Assembly: GCA_039654915.1 (NCBI GenBank)
Contig: CM077599.1
Location: 84,598,001 to 84,662,000 of the forward strand
DNA from: Aquilaria yunnanensis
Lineage: Eukaryota > Streptophyta > Magnoliopsida > Malvales > Thymelaeaceae
Reading direction: 5' to 3'
Length of the DNA stretch: 64,000 nucleotides
The position numbers and the translations under genes are program-made. Under the pieces are notes generated by a model. The model made no database searches, was not told where the DNA came from, and saw only the letters and a list, made by a program, of their open reading frames with translations. Shown in pieces: positions 12,901 through 27,559 of this stretch (the stretch's first letter is position 1; each line of letters opens with the position of its first letter).

Positions 12901-14725
12901 CATTCACGACTGTTTCACACATAAATATATAACTTTTAGTATATTTATAGATTTCACGTTTATAAAAGTTTTTATAGATGGAACATCACTTAATATTAGT
13001 CCTACTCATATTCATGCTTTTGTAATTTATGTGACAATGACATCATTATTTAGAGTTTTTTGAATTTTAATACATCCCTACTTTATGTGTCCTATGAACC
13101 TTTTTTAAACTTCAAAGATGCCCATTCCCTTTCACCTAAAAACAAAAGGTGATGAAGTCCCATTCCCTTCCAAACCCAAATTTATTTCCCCAACTACCCC
13201 CAATCGTCATGTCATCCATTCTTATTGTACAAGCAAATAAACATAAACAAAAGCAAACAGTTCCAAACACAAAAAGATCAAAACACATGGGAAAGCAAAA
13301 GTCTCGTACCTAGATCGGAAGCCGCCAATCTGACATAAAGATCCTGGCCGCCGGCTGCATAGACCCTCAAATCGATAAGCTCCCCCACCCACATGACGCA
13401 CCCGGTCCCACCATTCCTGATGTCCGCATTCGCATACGCCGTGCACGAGCAGTTCCGCAGGCACACCGCCTCGCACTCCTTCAAGCTCAACCCCCTCTCC
13501 ACCACCGCCGTCGTGCTCTCCGGCAGCTTCATGTTCGACATCCTTACAAACCCGTCGTTGCCACACCCCAACACCGTCCTCCTCACGCACCCGTCTGACC
13601 CATCTCTCAGATTCCACGCTGCCAAGTTCTTGGGCGCAAACCCTCTCGGGCACCTGGGCCACCAAGCATGCATTGATTAGTAACCGCTGTTAAAACTAAG
13701 GTCCTGAGATCGAATCAGGACTTTAAATTAATAGAGAAAACGTGTAGATACTGATAAAAAAAATGTTGTTGCCGGACGAAACCTTACTGGCAGACAGGAG
13801 ATGCGTTATTGTCGCAGATGCCGTAGGGGCCGCACTCACCATAGTTGTCGCATTGGTCCTTTGGGGCGTACCAGAAGACGTTCCATTGCTGGGCGTCTGG
13901 AATCCAGGTCAGTCTCTGGAGAAACCCAGATGGGTTCACCACCAATCTGGACAAGATGCTCTTGCTCGAGATAATGAATTGGTAGTACACTTGGTCTTGA
14001 TTGGTCACAAACTTGAAACTTATATAATCTAGAGGCTTCATTTCTGGTACGCCGCTGAATCGGACCCCGTTCCAAGGCCCGCTTCTGTAGCGCCGACTCT
14101 GTTTATCCCAGAGAAAAACTTCTGGGAATCCATGGAAGTCGACCTTGAAAGAGTAAGCTCCCGTTGAAGGGTCATCGACGGTGTTCCACGATGTTATGTA
14201 GCGGTCGAATCCGGCACCCATATCCCAGCCCAGCTTCATCTCCGGCAACAGAGTATCTGTCGGAAAATCAAAACTTTGCCAGAGATAGCTGTCAGCGTTG
14301 CTTGATTCTTTCAGAACCAAATTTCCGGAGTCCAAAAGCTGCGCGACTGTGTTCGAACTGTTAACAACCTGTGTTATGTTGGTTGTCCAGACCAGATTCT
14401 GGGATTGGTCGAGAAGAACAATGTTCAGGCCATCGAGCTTGAAGATCGTTGAGGAATTGGAAAGCGGGCTGTCTCTGTTAAGGACCCAGACGACGGTCCG
14501 AACAGGAAGGTCCTTGTACCAGATACCGACGAACCAGTTGCCGGAGTTACCAGGGGAGAAGAAGCCCAACTCGAAGACTTGTCCCGGGGAGACGAGGGTT
14601 TGGCCATTGGTGAGAGATTGCGTGCGGGTTAAGGTATCTGTGGAGGCAGAGAAGTTGGGGAAGAATGTTATTGTTAAGAAGAGGAGCAAGATGCTGTTAG
14701 GGAAAAAGTTGTGACTTTTCTTCAT
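9947..14725 (-). CDS. G-type lectin S-receptor-like kinase (SD1), intact, 839 aa
   Basis: Plasma-membrane receptor Ser/Thr kinase. Exons read by eye: 14,725-13,788; 13,653-13,310; 11,622-11,488; 11,402-11,212; 11,134-10,924; 10,831-10,594; 10,507-10,357; 10,258-9,947. They total 2,520 nt with no break. Domains in order: signal peptide (hydrophobic core [10 protein letters not shown]), B-lectin ([36 protein letters not shown]), S-locus glycoprotein (YRSGPWNG), PAN-like cysteines ([12 protein letters not shown]), one TM helix (~433-452), kinase from ~508 with [26 protein letters not shown] and [12 protein letters not shown] and DFG make an active RD kinase likely. I chose the ATG at 14,725, since it precedes the signal peptide directly; an in-frame ATG at 14,803 only adds a polar leader. 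Odd: a 134-nt intron (13,787-13,654) splits the ectodomain. Ligand unknown. Confidence 0.9.
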
Positions 14726-15354
14726 GTTTTGGGTGCAGTTCTGTTTTAGGTGGACTTGTTTTTGTTTAAAGCGGGGAGCTTTTGGGTTGTTGGTTGTGAA
14801 CACATCTGGTGTTGCTTGATAGGAGAAGAAGTTGACTCGGGATTGTGTTTATTTGGGCTTTTGTTTGTTTTGCTCGAGTTTTTGCCCAATTCATTCTTTC
14901 CTTTCTCGTTCGGCCTTTTCTTCCGTTCTTTTTGTTTTTTGGTTGGGTGGGAAGGCCTTCGTCCAAACATAATTTGAATGTGAGGAAGGTGTTCAAATTT
15001 CTAAACCAGGGAGAAAACCCCTGGTTTCTACTGTGGAATTTTTTTGGCGGAATTCTGTAGACTATATAGGATTGGAAATTTGTAATTAAAAAATAAGGTA
15101 TTAACAGGTAAGCAGGGAAGATGACCTACTCTGTTCTCTCGGTCCATTCAGCCGCAGATAGCTCGTACTTAACTTTTTTTCATTGTTAAAACAGGTCTTT
15201 TTTATCTGTTTTTTTTTTCGCCTTTTTTGTCCACAGAGTAAATTATTTACAAAATCAAACAGGTCACTAAACCGTCCTGTGGGGAAAATATTTTTATAAT
15301 TTAATATTAGGTCAATATTAGAGTTCTAAATAATTTATTAATAATAAAGATTTA
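14726..15354. other. 5' flank of the first SD1 gene
   Basis: This lies upstream of the minus-strand start codon and should include the promoter and 5' UTR. ORFs on both strands are T-rich or its complement and lack domains. No promoter element is clear enough to name. Confidence 0.35.
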
Positions 15355-15685
15355 GAGCCAATTCATTTTAACTTAAGTCAATTGAATTATTTTTACTTTT
15401 TTATTTTTTTACCTGAAACCAATTCATTTAAAAGCAAATAATATGTAGATACAATAATATATTTGAAAATAAATTTTCACTATGTTATCAAGTTTTTCTA
15501 AAATTTTCTTTTTTAATGCCTTAAACTAAAAAAATTCATTAAAATTTAGTAAGATTAGAAAAAATATATTTTCAATGAATTATTATAGCTATCTAATATT
15601 TAAAATTAGTTCTGAGTGAAAAAGACATGAAAATAAAAATAAATTATTTTAAAATTAATAGACTTAAGTTAAAACGAATTTGGTG
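15355..15685. mobile_element. Tourist-like MITE
   Basis: TTA flanks both sides (15,352-15,354 and 15,686-15,688). The left arm, with CCAATTCATTTTAACTTAAGTC, is the inverse of the right arm (read inward, CAAATTCGTTTTAACTTAAGTC), with similarity continuing about 150 bp. A 3-bp TTA duplication is typical of PIF/Harbinger-derived MITEs. No ORF. Confidence 0.6.
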
Positions 15686-15931
15686 TTAATTTTTCAACTT
15701 CCTTTAACTGTTATGTGAAATGAGGTTAAAAGTGGGCTCATCTCTCTCTAACATGTATTTTGATCTTGATTCAACACATATATTTAACGAATGTAGGCAT
15801 TAGCTGTATGTTAAAATTTACAATTGCTATTTGCCCGATCAAAAAATTGTCAAGTAAGCTTTTGTACTTTGAACAAATCTGACAGGATTAAGATATTTTC
15901 ATATGAAATTGATGCATTGGATATAAAAATA

Positions 15932-17956
15932 GGGTAAGTGTCATTTATGGTCTCTAACTTTTTCATGTCATCCTAAACGAGTCCCTAACCTTTATTCTGT
16001 CATCTTAAAGTCTCTAATCTTCATATTTTTGTTCAATCGTGGTCCTTCCATTATTTTGATGGTTAACTTTGACAGAATTTCTATGAAAAATGATAACATT
16101 TATCCTACATTTTCTTATTCCTACTCAAATTACCCTAATTCTAATAAATTTGCCACTACAACCATCATATCCCCCTCTCTCCCTCTCTCACATTCTTCGG
16201 CTGCCACGATCCCAGCCCATTAACCTAAAATTTACATCCTTGTATCCTCATCCCCATTTATTACCCAAAGTCGGCCAATTTACCACTACATTTGTCTAGG
16301 TTCACTCCAGATCAATCTAGATCAAACATATACAAAGAATTATTGAAGTTCAAATTTAAAATACAAATCTCTTTTCATAAACCTGAACCCATTAATCCAG
16401 TTCCATCCGGTCATTGAATTAAATGATAGGAACGACAAAAAATGTAGTGGTAAATTAGAAAAAATATTTTTCAGATATCTTAAATGCACTTGTGATTTTT
16501 TTCTTTTTTACAAAAGCATATATGTTTTATGATTTATTTTTCATTTTTTACGCTGGATAATAAAAAAAATGGAAATTAATTTCAATCGGATGGAACCTTA
16601 ATTAACCCATAATTTCAAATTAACATCTGACTAGAGCTTCAACATAACCCTGAAACGGAAACTATCTCTATGGAACAAATTTAGCATAAAAAATTCTCAA
16701 ATTAGCCCTAATTATGAAATTGAACAGCAGAAATAAATCCATTACGAAAAACTGAATCAATCCCATATATATCATTTATTTCCCAAACTTGTCGAAATTC
16801 TAAAAATGCCAAGGAAAAATCCACCATGCACACGAACAGATTCCAAAATTTATGTCAGAAACATAGAAACCATTATAAATATTATGGACAAGATTCAACT
16901 TTATTTACCAACAAGTCATCCTAAAAATGGTGATCCAGACCATAACAAACATTCTCTACCTCCTAATACTTTCCTAACTCCAACATTCTACTTCAAACCA
17001 GTCTTAATTTTAGTATCAAACTCATCCCAAGTTACTCTCTACACTTCCCTTTCTTCTCGCTCAATCTCACCCATCATGAACGTCTCGACCGGATGATCAA
17101 ATCCTCTATGGACCAAGCTCGAAACTCCAACTCCTTGGGCTCTGAAATGATCCATCTGTCGGTGTCACGAGAGTAATTTTACTTCGCAGTTGAAGTGAAA
17201 CTGGGCAAGGATCCTACCGTCGTTGTGCTGTACATGGACACCAGCGGTGGGCTAACCTGAACACAGTGTGAGCCCTGCATCAATTGCTTTTAGCAGAAGA
17301 TCCCCAAATACTCACAGGATGCTTCTTCTACCTACTGGCCTCTTCCCTACAGCCACCCTCTTTGCTAGGGCCCTGACCGCCGCTACAATTGTATCAACAA
17401 CGCTTGTCACTATAACATTGGCTACATTGATTGTCCAAGAACCGAAGGTATTGCTTCTCTGGAGACCTTCTTCCTCCAAATCAACCGTTCGACGACTCTG
17501 GTGGTCAACGATGTCACCTTCTTCTCTGGAGACCTTCTTCCTCCAAATCATAAGTGCAAGTAAGATATCTAGATTGATCTTGAGCGAACTTGGACAAATG
17601 TAGTGGTAAATTGGCCTACTTCGGGTAATAAATAGGAATGAGGATACAGGGATGTGATTTCAGGTAAATGGACTGAGATCGTGACAGCCGGAGATTGTGA
17701 GAGAGGGAGAGAAGGGGAGATGATGGTTGTAGTAGCAAATTTATTAGTGTGAGGATAATTTGACTAGGAATAAGAAAATATAGGACCAATGTTATCATTT
17801 TTCATAAAAATTATGTCAAAGTTAACCCTGAAAATGACGGAATGATCACGATTGGACAAAAATATGGAGGTTAGGGACTTTAAGACAATAGAATAAAGGC
17901 TAGGGACTTGTTTAGGATGACGTGAAAAGATTAGGGACCATAAATAAAATTTATCC
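15932..17956. mobile_element. Pack-MULE-like element with ~390-bp inverted repeats
   Basis: Left arm about 15,932-16,325 and right arm about 17,565-17,956 are inverted copies. Both include the motif ACAAATGTAGTGGTAAATTG, the outer ATTTATGGTC and the inner ATCTAGATTGATC in matching order. The flanking 10-mers TATAAAAATA (15,922-15,931) and TACAAAAATA (17,957-17,966) differ at one base and fit a 9-bp Mutator-type target duplication. No transposase was seen, so it is non-autonomous. The interior carries a host-like aspartyl-protease fragment. Confidence 0.75.
17190..17522 (+). pseudogene. Captured aspartyl protease (A1/nepenthesin-like) fragment
   Basis: One frame reads EVKLGKDPTVVVLYMDTSGG then, after a stop, TQCEPCINCF, another stop, then QKIPKYSQDASSTYWPL, PYSHPLC, a third stop, RYNCINNACHYN and ASLETFFL. 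The order (D-T-(G/S)-S/G active-site block, W/T-Q-C-x-P-C-x-x-C, SSTY, PLC, C-x-Y, ETF) is that of plant A1 aspartyl proteases around the first catalytic Asp. At least three in-frame stops and the missing second half make it non-functional. It lies wholly inside the Mutator-like element, so it was probably captured as a gene fragment. A near-duplicate of GGAGACCTTCTTCCTCCAAA recurs at 17,529. Confidence 0.65.
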
Positions 17957-17966
17957 TACAAAAATA

Positions 17967-19396
17967 TGAAAAAGTATAATGTAATAAATGATAGATGTCA
18001 TGACAAATGTAAATTGTCCATGACTGTAAGTTACACATAGTCTCATAGTTACAGTGAATTTAAATCCAATTGCAATGTCTGTCACCCGTCACATAAATAT
18101 CATCACAAGTATTATCTTTTAGCATGACAACGGGAAAGGAAAAAAAATCAGAAAATTCAAGAAGAATCTAATCACAGAAACTCTGACGTTAACATGTTAC
18201 TCAGTTCATAGAAAGACTAAAAAATATTTGTGGTCCGCTCTCGTTTTGTTTTGTTTTTCTTTTTTCTTATTTCTATTTTAGCTGCAAACTTTGTCAAAGA
18301 CAAGCTCTAAGTTTTCCCACTATTTAAAATATTAATTACCAACATAATGTTGTTTTTATTTCAACTTTTTGGATTATATTACGTATATTTTGATAATATT
18401 GACTTGGTCAATAGTTAGTTATCCATTCACTTTCCAACCCCATATGGATATATTATCAAAGTAGAGAAGGATACGTAAAACGGGGACGAGTTCATCATCA
18501 CTTGTATTTGTTTTCAGTTTCGGAGACAAAAATTTCTATCCAGAAAGCAACATCAACACTTTATTTTTCATTCTCCCGCAGCCGTAGGTCGTCTGGTAAC
18601 TGACGCTAAGAATCTTCGGCACCCATTATCGGGTTTAATTTAAGCAATGACAGACAAACCTCCTTATCTCTTAAATACACTATAAACCCACTTACAAATA
18701 CTTTTGAGCATAAAAAACTCCTATTATGATGGACGGTTATTATAACAGTTGCGTCATTGACCGTCCGTCACCTTCGAGTTAGAATGATGGGCTTTCAAAG
18801 TTCAGAAGAGGCTGCATCCACCATGGCAGAGCGAATACAAGCCTAGCCCAGTAAGGGAATTGCCTTAGCGTAAAAATGAGCTGAGTCGAATCCTAGTACT
18901 CCAGGCTCAAAGCTCAATTTATTAAGGGTTGGTTTGACTTGAGCTCAAACTTGAGTTTTATGAGCTCAGGGAATGGAACTTGAAGTTCAACTTGAAATGA
19001 CTTAAACTTAGGTTGGTGGTTCGATAAACTCAACTCGATTTAAGGTTTGAGGTCAACTTAAAGATTATCTTAGAATTTTTAGAGTAAAGTTATTTTTTTT
19101 TATAGTTATATTATAATATTATATTATTTTTTTATCTTAGGCTCGATAAAAATTTGAGTCGAACATTATCAGATTCAAAGCTTAACTCGTTAAGTATTTA
19201 AATCTTGGATGTAGCTCGAGTTCAAAGTAAAATGGCTTAATAAGAAGCTTAGCTCATTTCTGGTAGTAATATATGGAGAAATATTTGCTTCCATGCTTTT
19301 CAGTATTGGTTTTGTGCAGTATCATTCGTATTATTCAAAATGTCTAACAAGTATGATGGCTTCAAGTTTGAAACTTTCCAGTGTTACAAAAAGATA
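17967..19396. other. Intergenic, no gene; degenerate GAGCTC-rich repeat
   Basis: No supported ORF. About 18,840-19,260 is rich in degenerate GAGCTCAAACTTGAG-like and AACTCGA-like motifs common in dispersed plant repeats. The rest is AT-rich. Confidence 0.45.
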
Positions 19397-19629
19397 CTCC
19401 CTCCGTTCCATAAATTTTGATACATTTGACTTTTTGTTGTATTTTGACTCAATTTTATTCATATTATTGTTCGTTAAAAAAAATAAAAAAAAATAGATTT
19501 AGAAACTACATATCTTGAATTATCATTCATATACAAAGATTTTGTATTTATATATTAAAATGTTGAAAATAAAAAATCATAGATTAATTGCAAAAAACAA
19601 ATTGAGCAAAACTTTTGGGACGGAGGGAG
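19397..19629. mobile_element. Stowaway MITE
   Basis: Flanked by TA on both sides (19,395-19,396 and 19,630-19,631). The termini are CTCCCTCCGTTCC and GGGACGGAGGGAG in inverted orientation. At 233 bp, AT-rich and without an ORF, it is a standard Mariner-derived Stowaway element. Confidence 0.9.
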
Positions 19630-19840
19630 TAAAATTTAGTTGGCCAGATGAGAAGTCAACAACTTGACCATATGACTGAGGAAAGGATCAAGGAGTTAAA
19701 ATTGCATTAGTTGAGAGTTGAATTATTGTCTAGGAAAGCAGGTGAACTCGTTTCAAACGAGAAACATTTGTACTTCTCAAAGATGTGGTCATGTACACAA
19801 TATCTTTCTGCAAAGAAAGGTGATAGGGAAAAGAGAATGT

Positions 19841-23205
<3,365 letters not shown>

Positions 23206-23689
23206 TTCACAACATCTGATCAGAAACACAAAGTAAAATAGCTAGAACACGTAACAAGTTTCAAGATTTGCGAAAAAAGGTGGTACCTTGTCCCTAAGGA
23301 GAATGGAGCAATTTAGCTATAGGTGACCAAACAGAATAAAAAAACCTCGAGTCTGTCTCTCTGTTTTTAGTTGTTGGAGGTTGAAACCAGTATGCGGCTT
23401 TTGATTTTGACATTTCAGCCGAAGTTTTGACCAAAGAAAGAGGTAGGAGTAACAGCCTTTGAAGTCCACAGACTTTAACTTTTGTCTTCTTGGGTACCAA
23501 CCTAAAAAAATACGTTAATTTGGTCACCAGCCTTTTTGGACCCTCCCACTGTTGTACTTATTTTAGGGTTTCAATCATAATAATAAAAAATTTCATGTCA
23601 ACACTAATTTGGCTTACATCCAATCATTATTATGCCACATAATTTTAAGAAAAACATGTGTAAAAGATGAATTTAGCTGCAATTAGTAA
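23206..23689. other. 5' flank of the second SD1 gene
   Basis: Upstream of the minus-strand start, so it should hold the 5' UTR and promoter. A minus-strand ORF at 23,294-23,527 has no recognisable domain. No specific site is named. Confidence 0.35.
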
Positions 23690-24145
23690 AGATGTAAAAA
23701 AATACTCTTCCTAGCCCTACCCTACCCGAACTTAGCTACCCAAACTTGAAGTTGACTCTACTTGAAAAGTCATGGTGAGAGTATGAGTTTAATTTATCCT
23801 ACTCGACTCTATCCTTACCCCTTTTAAATTAGTATATTTATATTCAAAATATGATTTTATTTCAAAAATAAAATAAAATTTAATATAAATTATCTTATGT
23901 TACTTTAGTTTATGATTTTTTAAGTATTAATTAATTGTGAATATATAAATTTTTTTGAAAATATATGTAAACATATAAAATAAAATAAAAAAAGAAGTCT
24001 AAGAAAGCCAAACATATGCCATAAAATGGGTTGGTGGGTTATACCAGTTTACCATACCTGAACACGATTACTTGAGGAGAGAGTTTAAGATTAGCTATAC
24101 TCGGCCCAAACTTGACTCGTCGACATCCCTATCAATGATTACCCA
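23690..24145. mobile_element. Possible hAT-type non-autonomous element
   Basis: The ends pair as TAAAGATGT on the left and, reversed, TAGGGATGTCGACGAG on the right. The interior has CCCGAACTTAGC-like degenerate motifs similar in style to 8.8-9.3 kb and 38.6-39.0 kb. A target duplication is not convincing. Confidence 0.35.
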
Positions 24146-24262
24146 CATCAATTACAATCATCAATTTATATTGTTGCGAGAACCACATGTTGATGGTTTT
24201 TCCTATTTGCTTTTTCCTTTCATTTTTCCTATGCAAACCTATGTTCCACTAAAATTATTGAA

Positions 24263-26705
24263 CATAACTAAGTGATGGAAATACAAAGTTCTTTTCATTC
24301 AAAGATGAAAGAAAGGCATGCTAAGGCCAGTATAACTTGCTTATATACTCAAGACGACCGAAGACTCATCAACCAAAAGGAGAGCCAAGATGAGTTGATT
24401 ACTTATTTTTTTTCAATATTCTTGGAATCTCCAATTTTGACTTTACTAGCTGTTAATGATAATATTCTTATGAATGGTCCTAGGGTAACAAGATCTCACT
24501 GCTTGGGTCTCGAGAAAAAGGTGACTAGAAAAAATGTGGAGTTTGCAGTTCAAGGAATTGGTGCTAATAAAGCAACAAGGCCTGATGGATTTATTGCTAT
24601 CTTCTTTCATCATTATTGGGAGATTGCAAGCAATGGAATTACAACTGCTATCTTATATTTCTTTGCTTATGGTGAGATCTCTAATGCTTTAGCTGCCACA
24701 ACTGTGCATCTAATTCCTAAATTTGCAAATGCATCATATGCTCAAGATTTTAGGGCTATTGCATGCTATTCTGTGTTATATAAGGTCATATCTAAAATTC
24801 TGGCCATTAGACTTCAATTAGTTTTACCTGATCTCATTCATAATAGTTAAGGGGCTTTTTTAAAAAGAAGATATATTATTGATAATGTGCTTATTTTTCA
24901 TGAGTTGGTAAGGGGATACAGTAGGAAAGATATTCAATCTTGTATGTGCTTGAAAATTGACCTTAAAAGGCTTATGATATGCTTGAATGGAGTTGTTTTA
25001 AGCATCTTTTGTTTAAACTTCAGCTCCTTGCTAAGTAAGTGAATTGGATTATGCCCTATGTTGAATCTCCTCATTTTTCCTTAGTTTTGAATGGTTCCCT
25101 ATATAGCTATTTTAAAGGTAAAAGTGGTTTAAGATATGGAGATCCCTTATCTCTTTTTTTATTTGTCTTAGCTATGAAATACTTGTCAAGAGCCATTGGG
25201 AAACTTTTTGATGAAAAGTGTATTGACTATTATCCTAAATGTAAAAAAATTAAACTTTTCCATTTATTGTTTGTGGATGATATTATGGTTTTTGCTAAAG
25301 GGAATACTCATTCAGCCCGAGTAATTAGATATTGTTTGAACATATTCTCTAAAACTACGGGTTTAAGCATTAATGAGGATAAGAGCAAATTTTGTTCTTT
25401 GGAGGTGTTGGAAGTGACATAGAACCTGAGATTTTGGCTAAATTGAGAATGTGAAAAGGGTCTTTCCTTTTAAATACTTGTTGGTGCCTCTGGTTGATCA
25501 TAGGCTACAAGTCAGCCACTACAAGTCCTAGGAGGAAAAAATTCTATGTCATCTAAATAGTTAAGAATATAAATTTCTCTCATATGCTGGCCGATAGTTG
25601 ATTCATGCTATAAGTTTTAGTATTCAGTCTTATTGGTCTGTCATGTTTCTTATCCCAAAATTTGTTTTGGACCGTATTAAGAAATGTTGTCGAGCTTTTT
25701 GTTGGACAAGAGCTATTTTAGGGAGGAAGTATCTAGTAACTTGGTCTAAGGTGTGTGTTCCCAAAAATCAAGGCAGTTTGGGCATTTATAGCTTGAGGGC
25801 TAGGAACATTGCAGTCCATAGGGAGAAGTTATGGCATCTTCTAGTTGATAAGAAGAGCTTATGGGTGAAATATATGCATGCTTATTTCATTAACGGTACT
25901 AATATATGACAGGTAAAAGCAGCTAATGACTCTTCCATATTTTGGAAGCATATTCTTAGAGTTAGACATCTTTTTATTGACATGATTCATGATCAAAATT
26001 AGGACTGTGTTAAGGGTGGCAAATTCTTGATAAAAGTGGCATATTTACTTATGATTGAGAACTATGATCATGTGAGATGGCATAAGATTCTCTAATGCAC
26101 TATGAATGTGCCTAAGCATAACTTGAATGGCTGGTTTGCATTATTGGACCTTTTGTTTACTCTTGATAGAATCAGTAAGTGTACTAATATTTAGTCAGCT
26201 GTTTGCCCTTTATATTTTGAAGAAAAATGAAATGAAAGATCACTTTCTTTGAATATGACAATTCTAAAATGTTGTGGAGGGATATTATGTGTAAGTTAAA
26301 ACTCAAGGATGCTCCTTATAAAGAGTTTCGATTTTGGGTTTGGCTGATCAGAACGGTTAAGCTAAAGGATATAGAGGCTCAGATGAGAAAAGCTTGTATG
26401 GTTGGTATACTTTAGGGTTTAGAATTCACAGACAATGAGCTCAACTTCCCAAAATTATCATTAATCTAGTTATTGATGGTGTTCAGACTAGGTTAGGAAA
26501 TGATCTTGCTGATATATTTGGTTAGCCTATATATCATCTAATTTTGCTGTGCAGCAAATATGCTAGAAATTTTTATTTCTATGTTTTATTTTGAATCAAG
26601 CTTGACCATTTATTTGATGTAGGCTCCTAATCTTTGAATATAAATGTCGCCAGACTTTATTTGAGCAATGAAACGTGCACTTGCCAAGGTGTTTTGTTAA
26701 AAAAA
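24263..26705 (+). mobile_element. 5'-truncated LINE (L1-type) retrotransposon
   Basis: Decayed plus-strand reverse transcriptase with frameshifts and stops. Readable pieces in order: FHSKMKERHAKASI and CLYTQDD (linker before RT), NKATRPDGF, HLIPKFANAS, GAFLKRRYIIDNVLI (after a stop at 24,848), SGLRYGDPLS, FHLLFVDDIMVFAKG (RT active site, F-V-D-D form) and the C-terminal ILGRKYLVTWSKVC with zinc-binding-like residues near 26,200. The 5' end lies inside the linker, so the endonuclease is missing. A poly(A) tail sits at 26,698-26,709. AAAATTATTGAA occurs at 24,251-24,262 and again at 26,706-26,717, a candidate target-site duplication. Non-functional. Confidence 0.8.
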
Positions 26706-26717
26706 AAAATTATTGAA

Positions 26718-27083
26718 TATGCACCAAATCAATACTAACATGGCACATTGCATCAAGTCTAGCGGAATTGGTTAAGGAAAAAGATCCAAATGGGATGTTT
26801 TAGAAAAAGCGGGGACCAAAGTGATAAGATTTGAAGGTTAAGAACCAAAACATGAAACAGTATCAAAGACTGGTGATTCAACTGCATTTTGTTTAAACAC
26901 GTGGAGAAGAAAAGACTATTTTTGGTGGGGAGGAACAGTGTGGCCACGTGCTGTAGATTAGTCCTCTTTATGTTCTAACCTCTAAACTGTCTCCTAGTAT
27001 TAAACTAATTTCATTTCAGTACTTTCCTTTTCTCTCTTGATCGATCAGCACCTTCTCTCCAATTTCACCTTTTCAAGATGCTA
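26718..27083. other. Intergenic, nothing recognised
   Basis: Short unique-looking stretch after the LINE tail. A minus-strand ORF at 26,759-26,947 has no domain and is not supported. Confidence 0.4.
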
Positions 27084-27559
27084 CTTCATTCGTTTCACAA
27101 AAACTAAACTTTTTACTATTTACAACAGTTAATTTATAATTCTATTTATTTTAAAATTCATTCTAAAAATATAAATATATTATACAAAAATGAAACTTTA
27201 AAAATTATACTCCCTTCGTCCCATATTGTTTGAAACAGTTAACTTTTTGTCATAGTTTGACTTAAATTTATTTATATTATTGGTTATTAGAAAAAAATTT
27301 TAAAAAATATATTTGAAAACTATAGGTTTTTATTTATTATTTATATAATTTTTTTTTTGTATTTATATACTTAAAATAAAAAATAAAAAATCACAAATTA
27401 ATTACTAAAAAATGAGTGTTTCAAAAAATATGGGATAGAGGGAGTAGTTTCTAAATATCATTTTTAAGAATTTTTTTTAATACATATTAATAGAAATATA
27501 TTTAAGTCAATTTTCAGTTAAAAAAGGTAAAACGGTTAATTAATATGTCACAAACGGAG
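27084..27559. mobile_element. Stowaway-like MITE (host of a nested MITE)
   Basis: TA-flanked. It starts CTTCATTCGTTTCACAAA and ends, reversed, CTCCGTTTGTGACATA. It is interrupted at 27,210-27,444 by a second MITE. Without that insert it is about 240 bp, the usual size. Confidence 0.6.
27210..27444. mobile_element. Stowaway MITE nested in another
   Basis: Flanking TA at 27,208-27,209 and 27,445-27,446. Termini CTCCCTTCGTCCCATA and TATGGGATAGAGGGAG are inverted repeats. The interior is similar to the element at 19,397-19,629 (TAACTTTTTGTCATAGTTTGAC-type block). It sits inside the MITE spanning 27,084-27,559. Confidence 0.8.

Noticed and set aside
13393..14714. Plus-strand ORFs opposite the SD1 ectodomain exons
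   Set aside because: They are shadows of the minus-strand gene. They have no domain, while the minus frame has complete SD1 motifs and splice sites.
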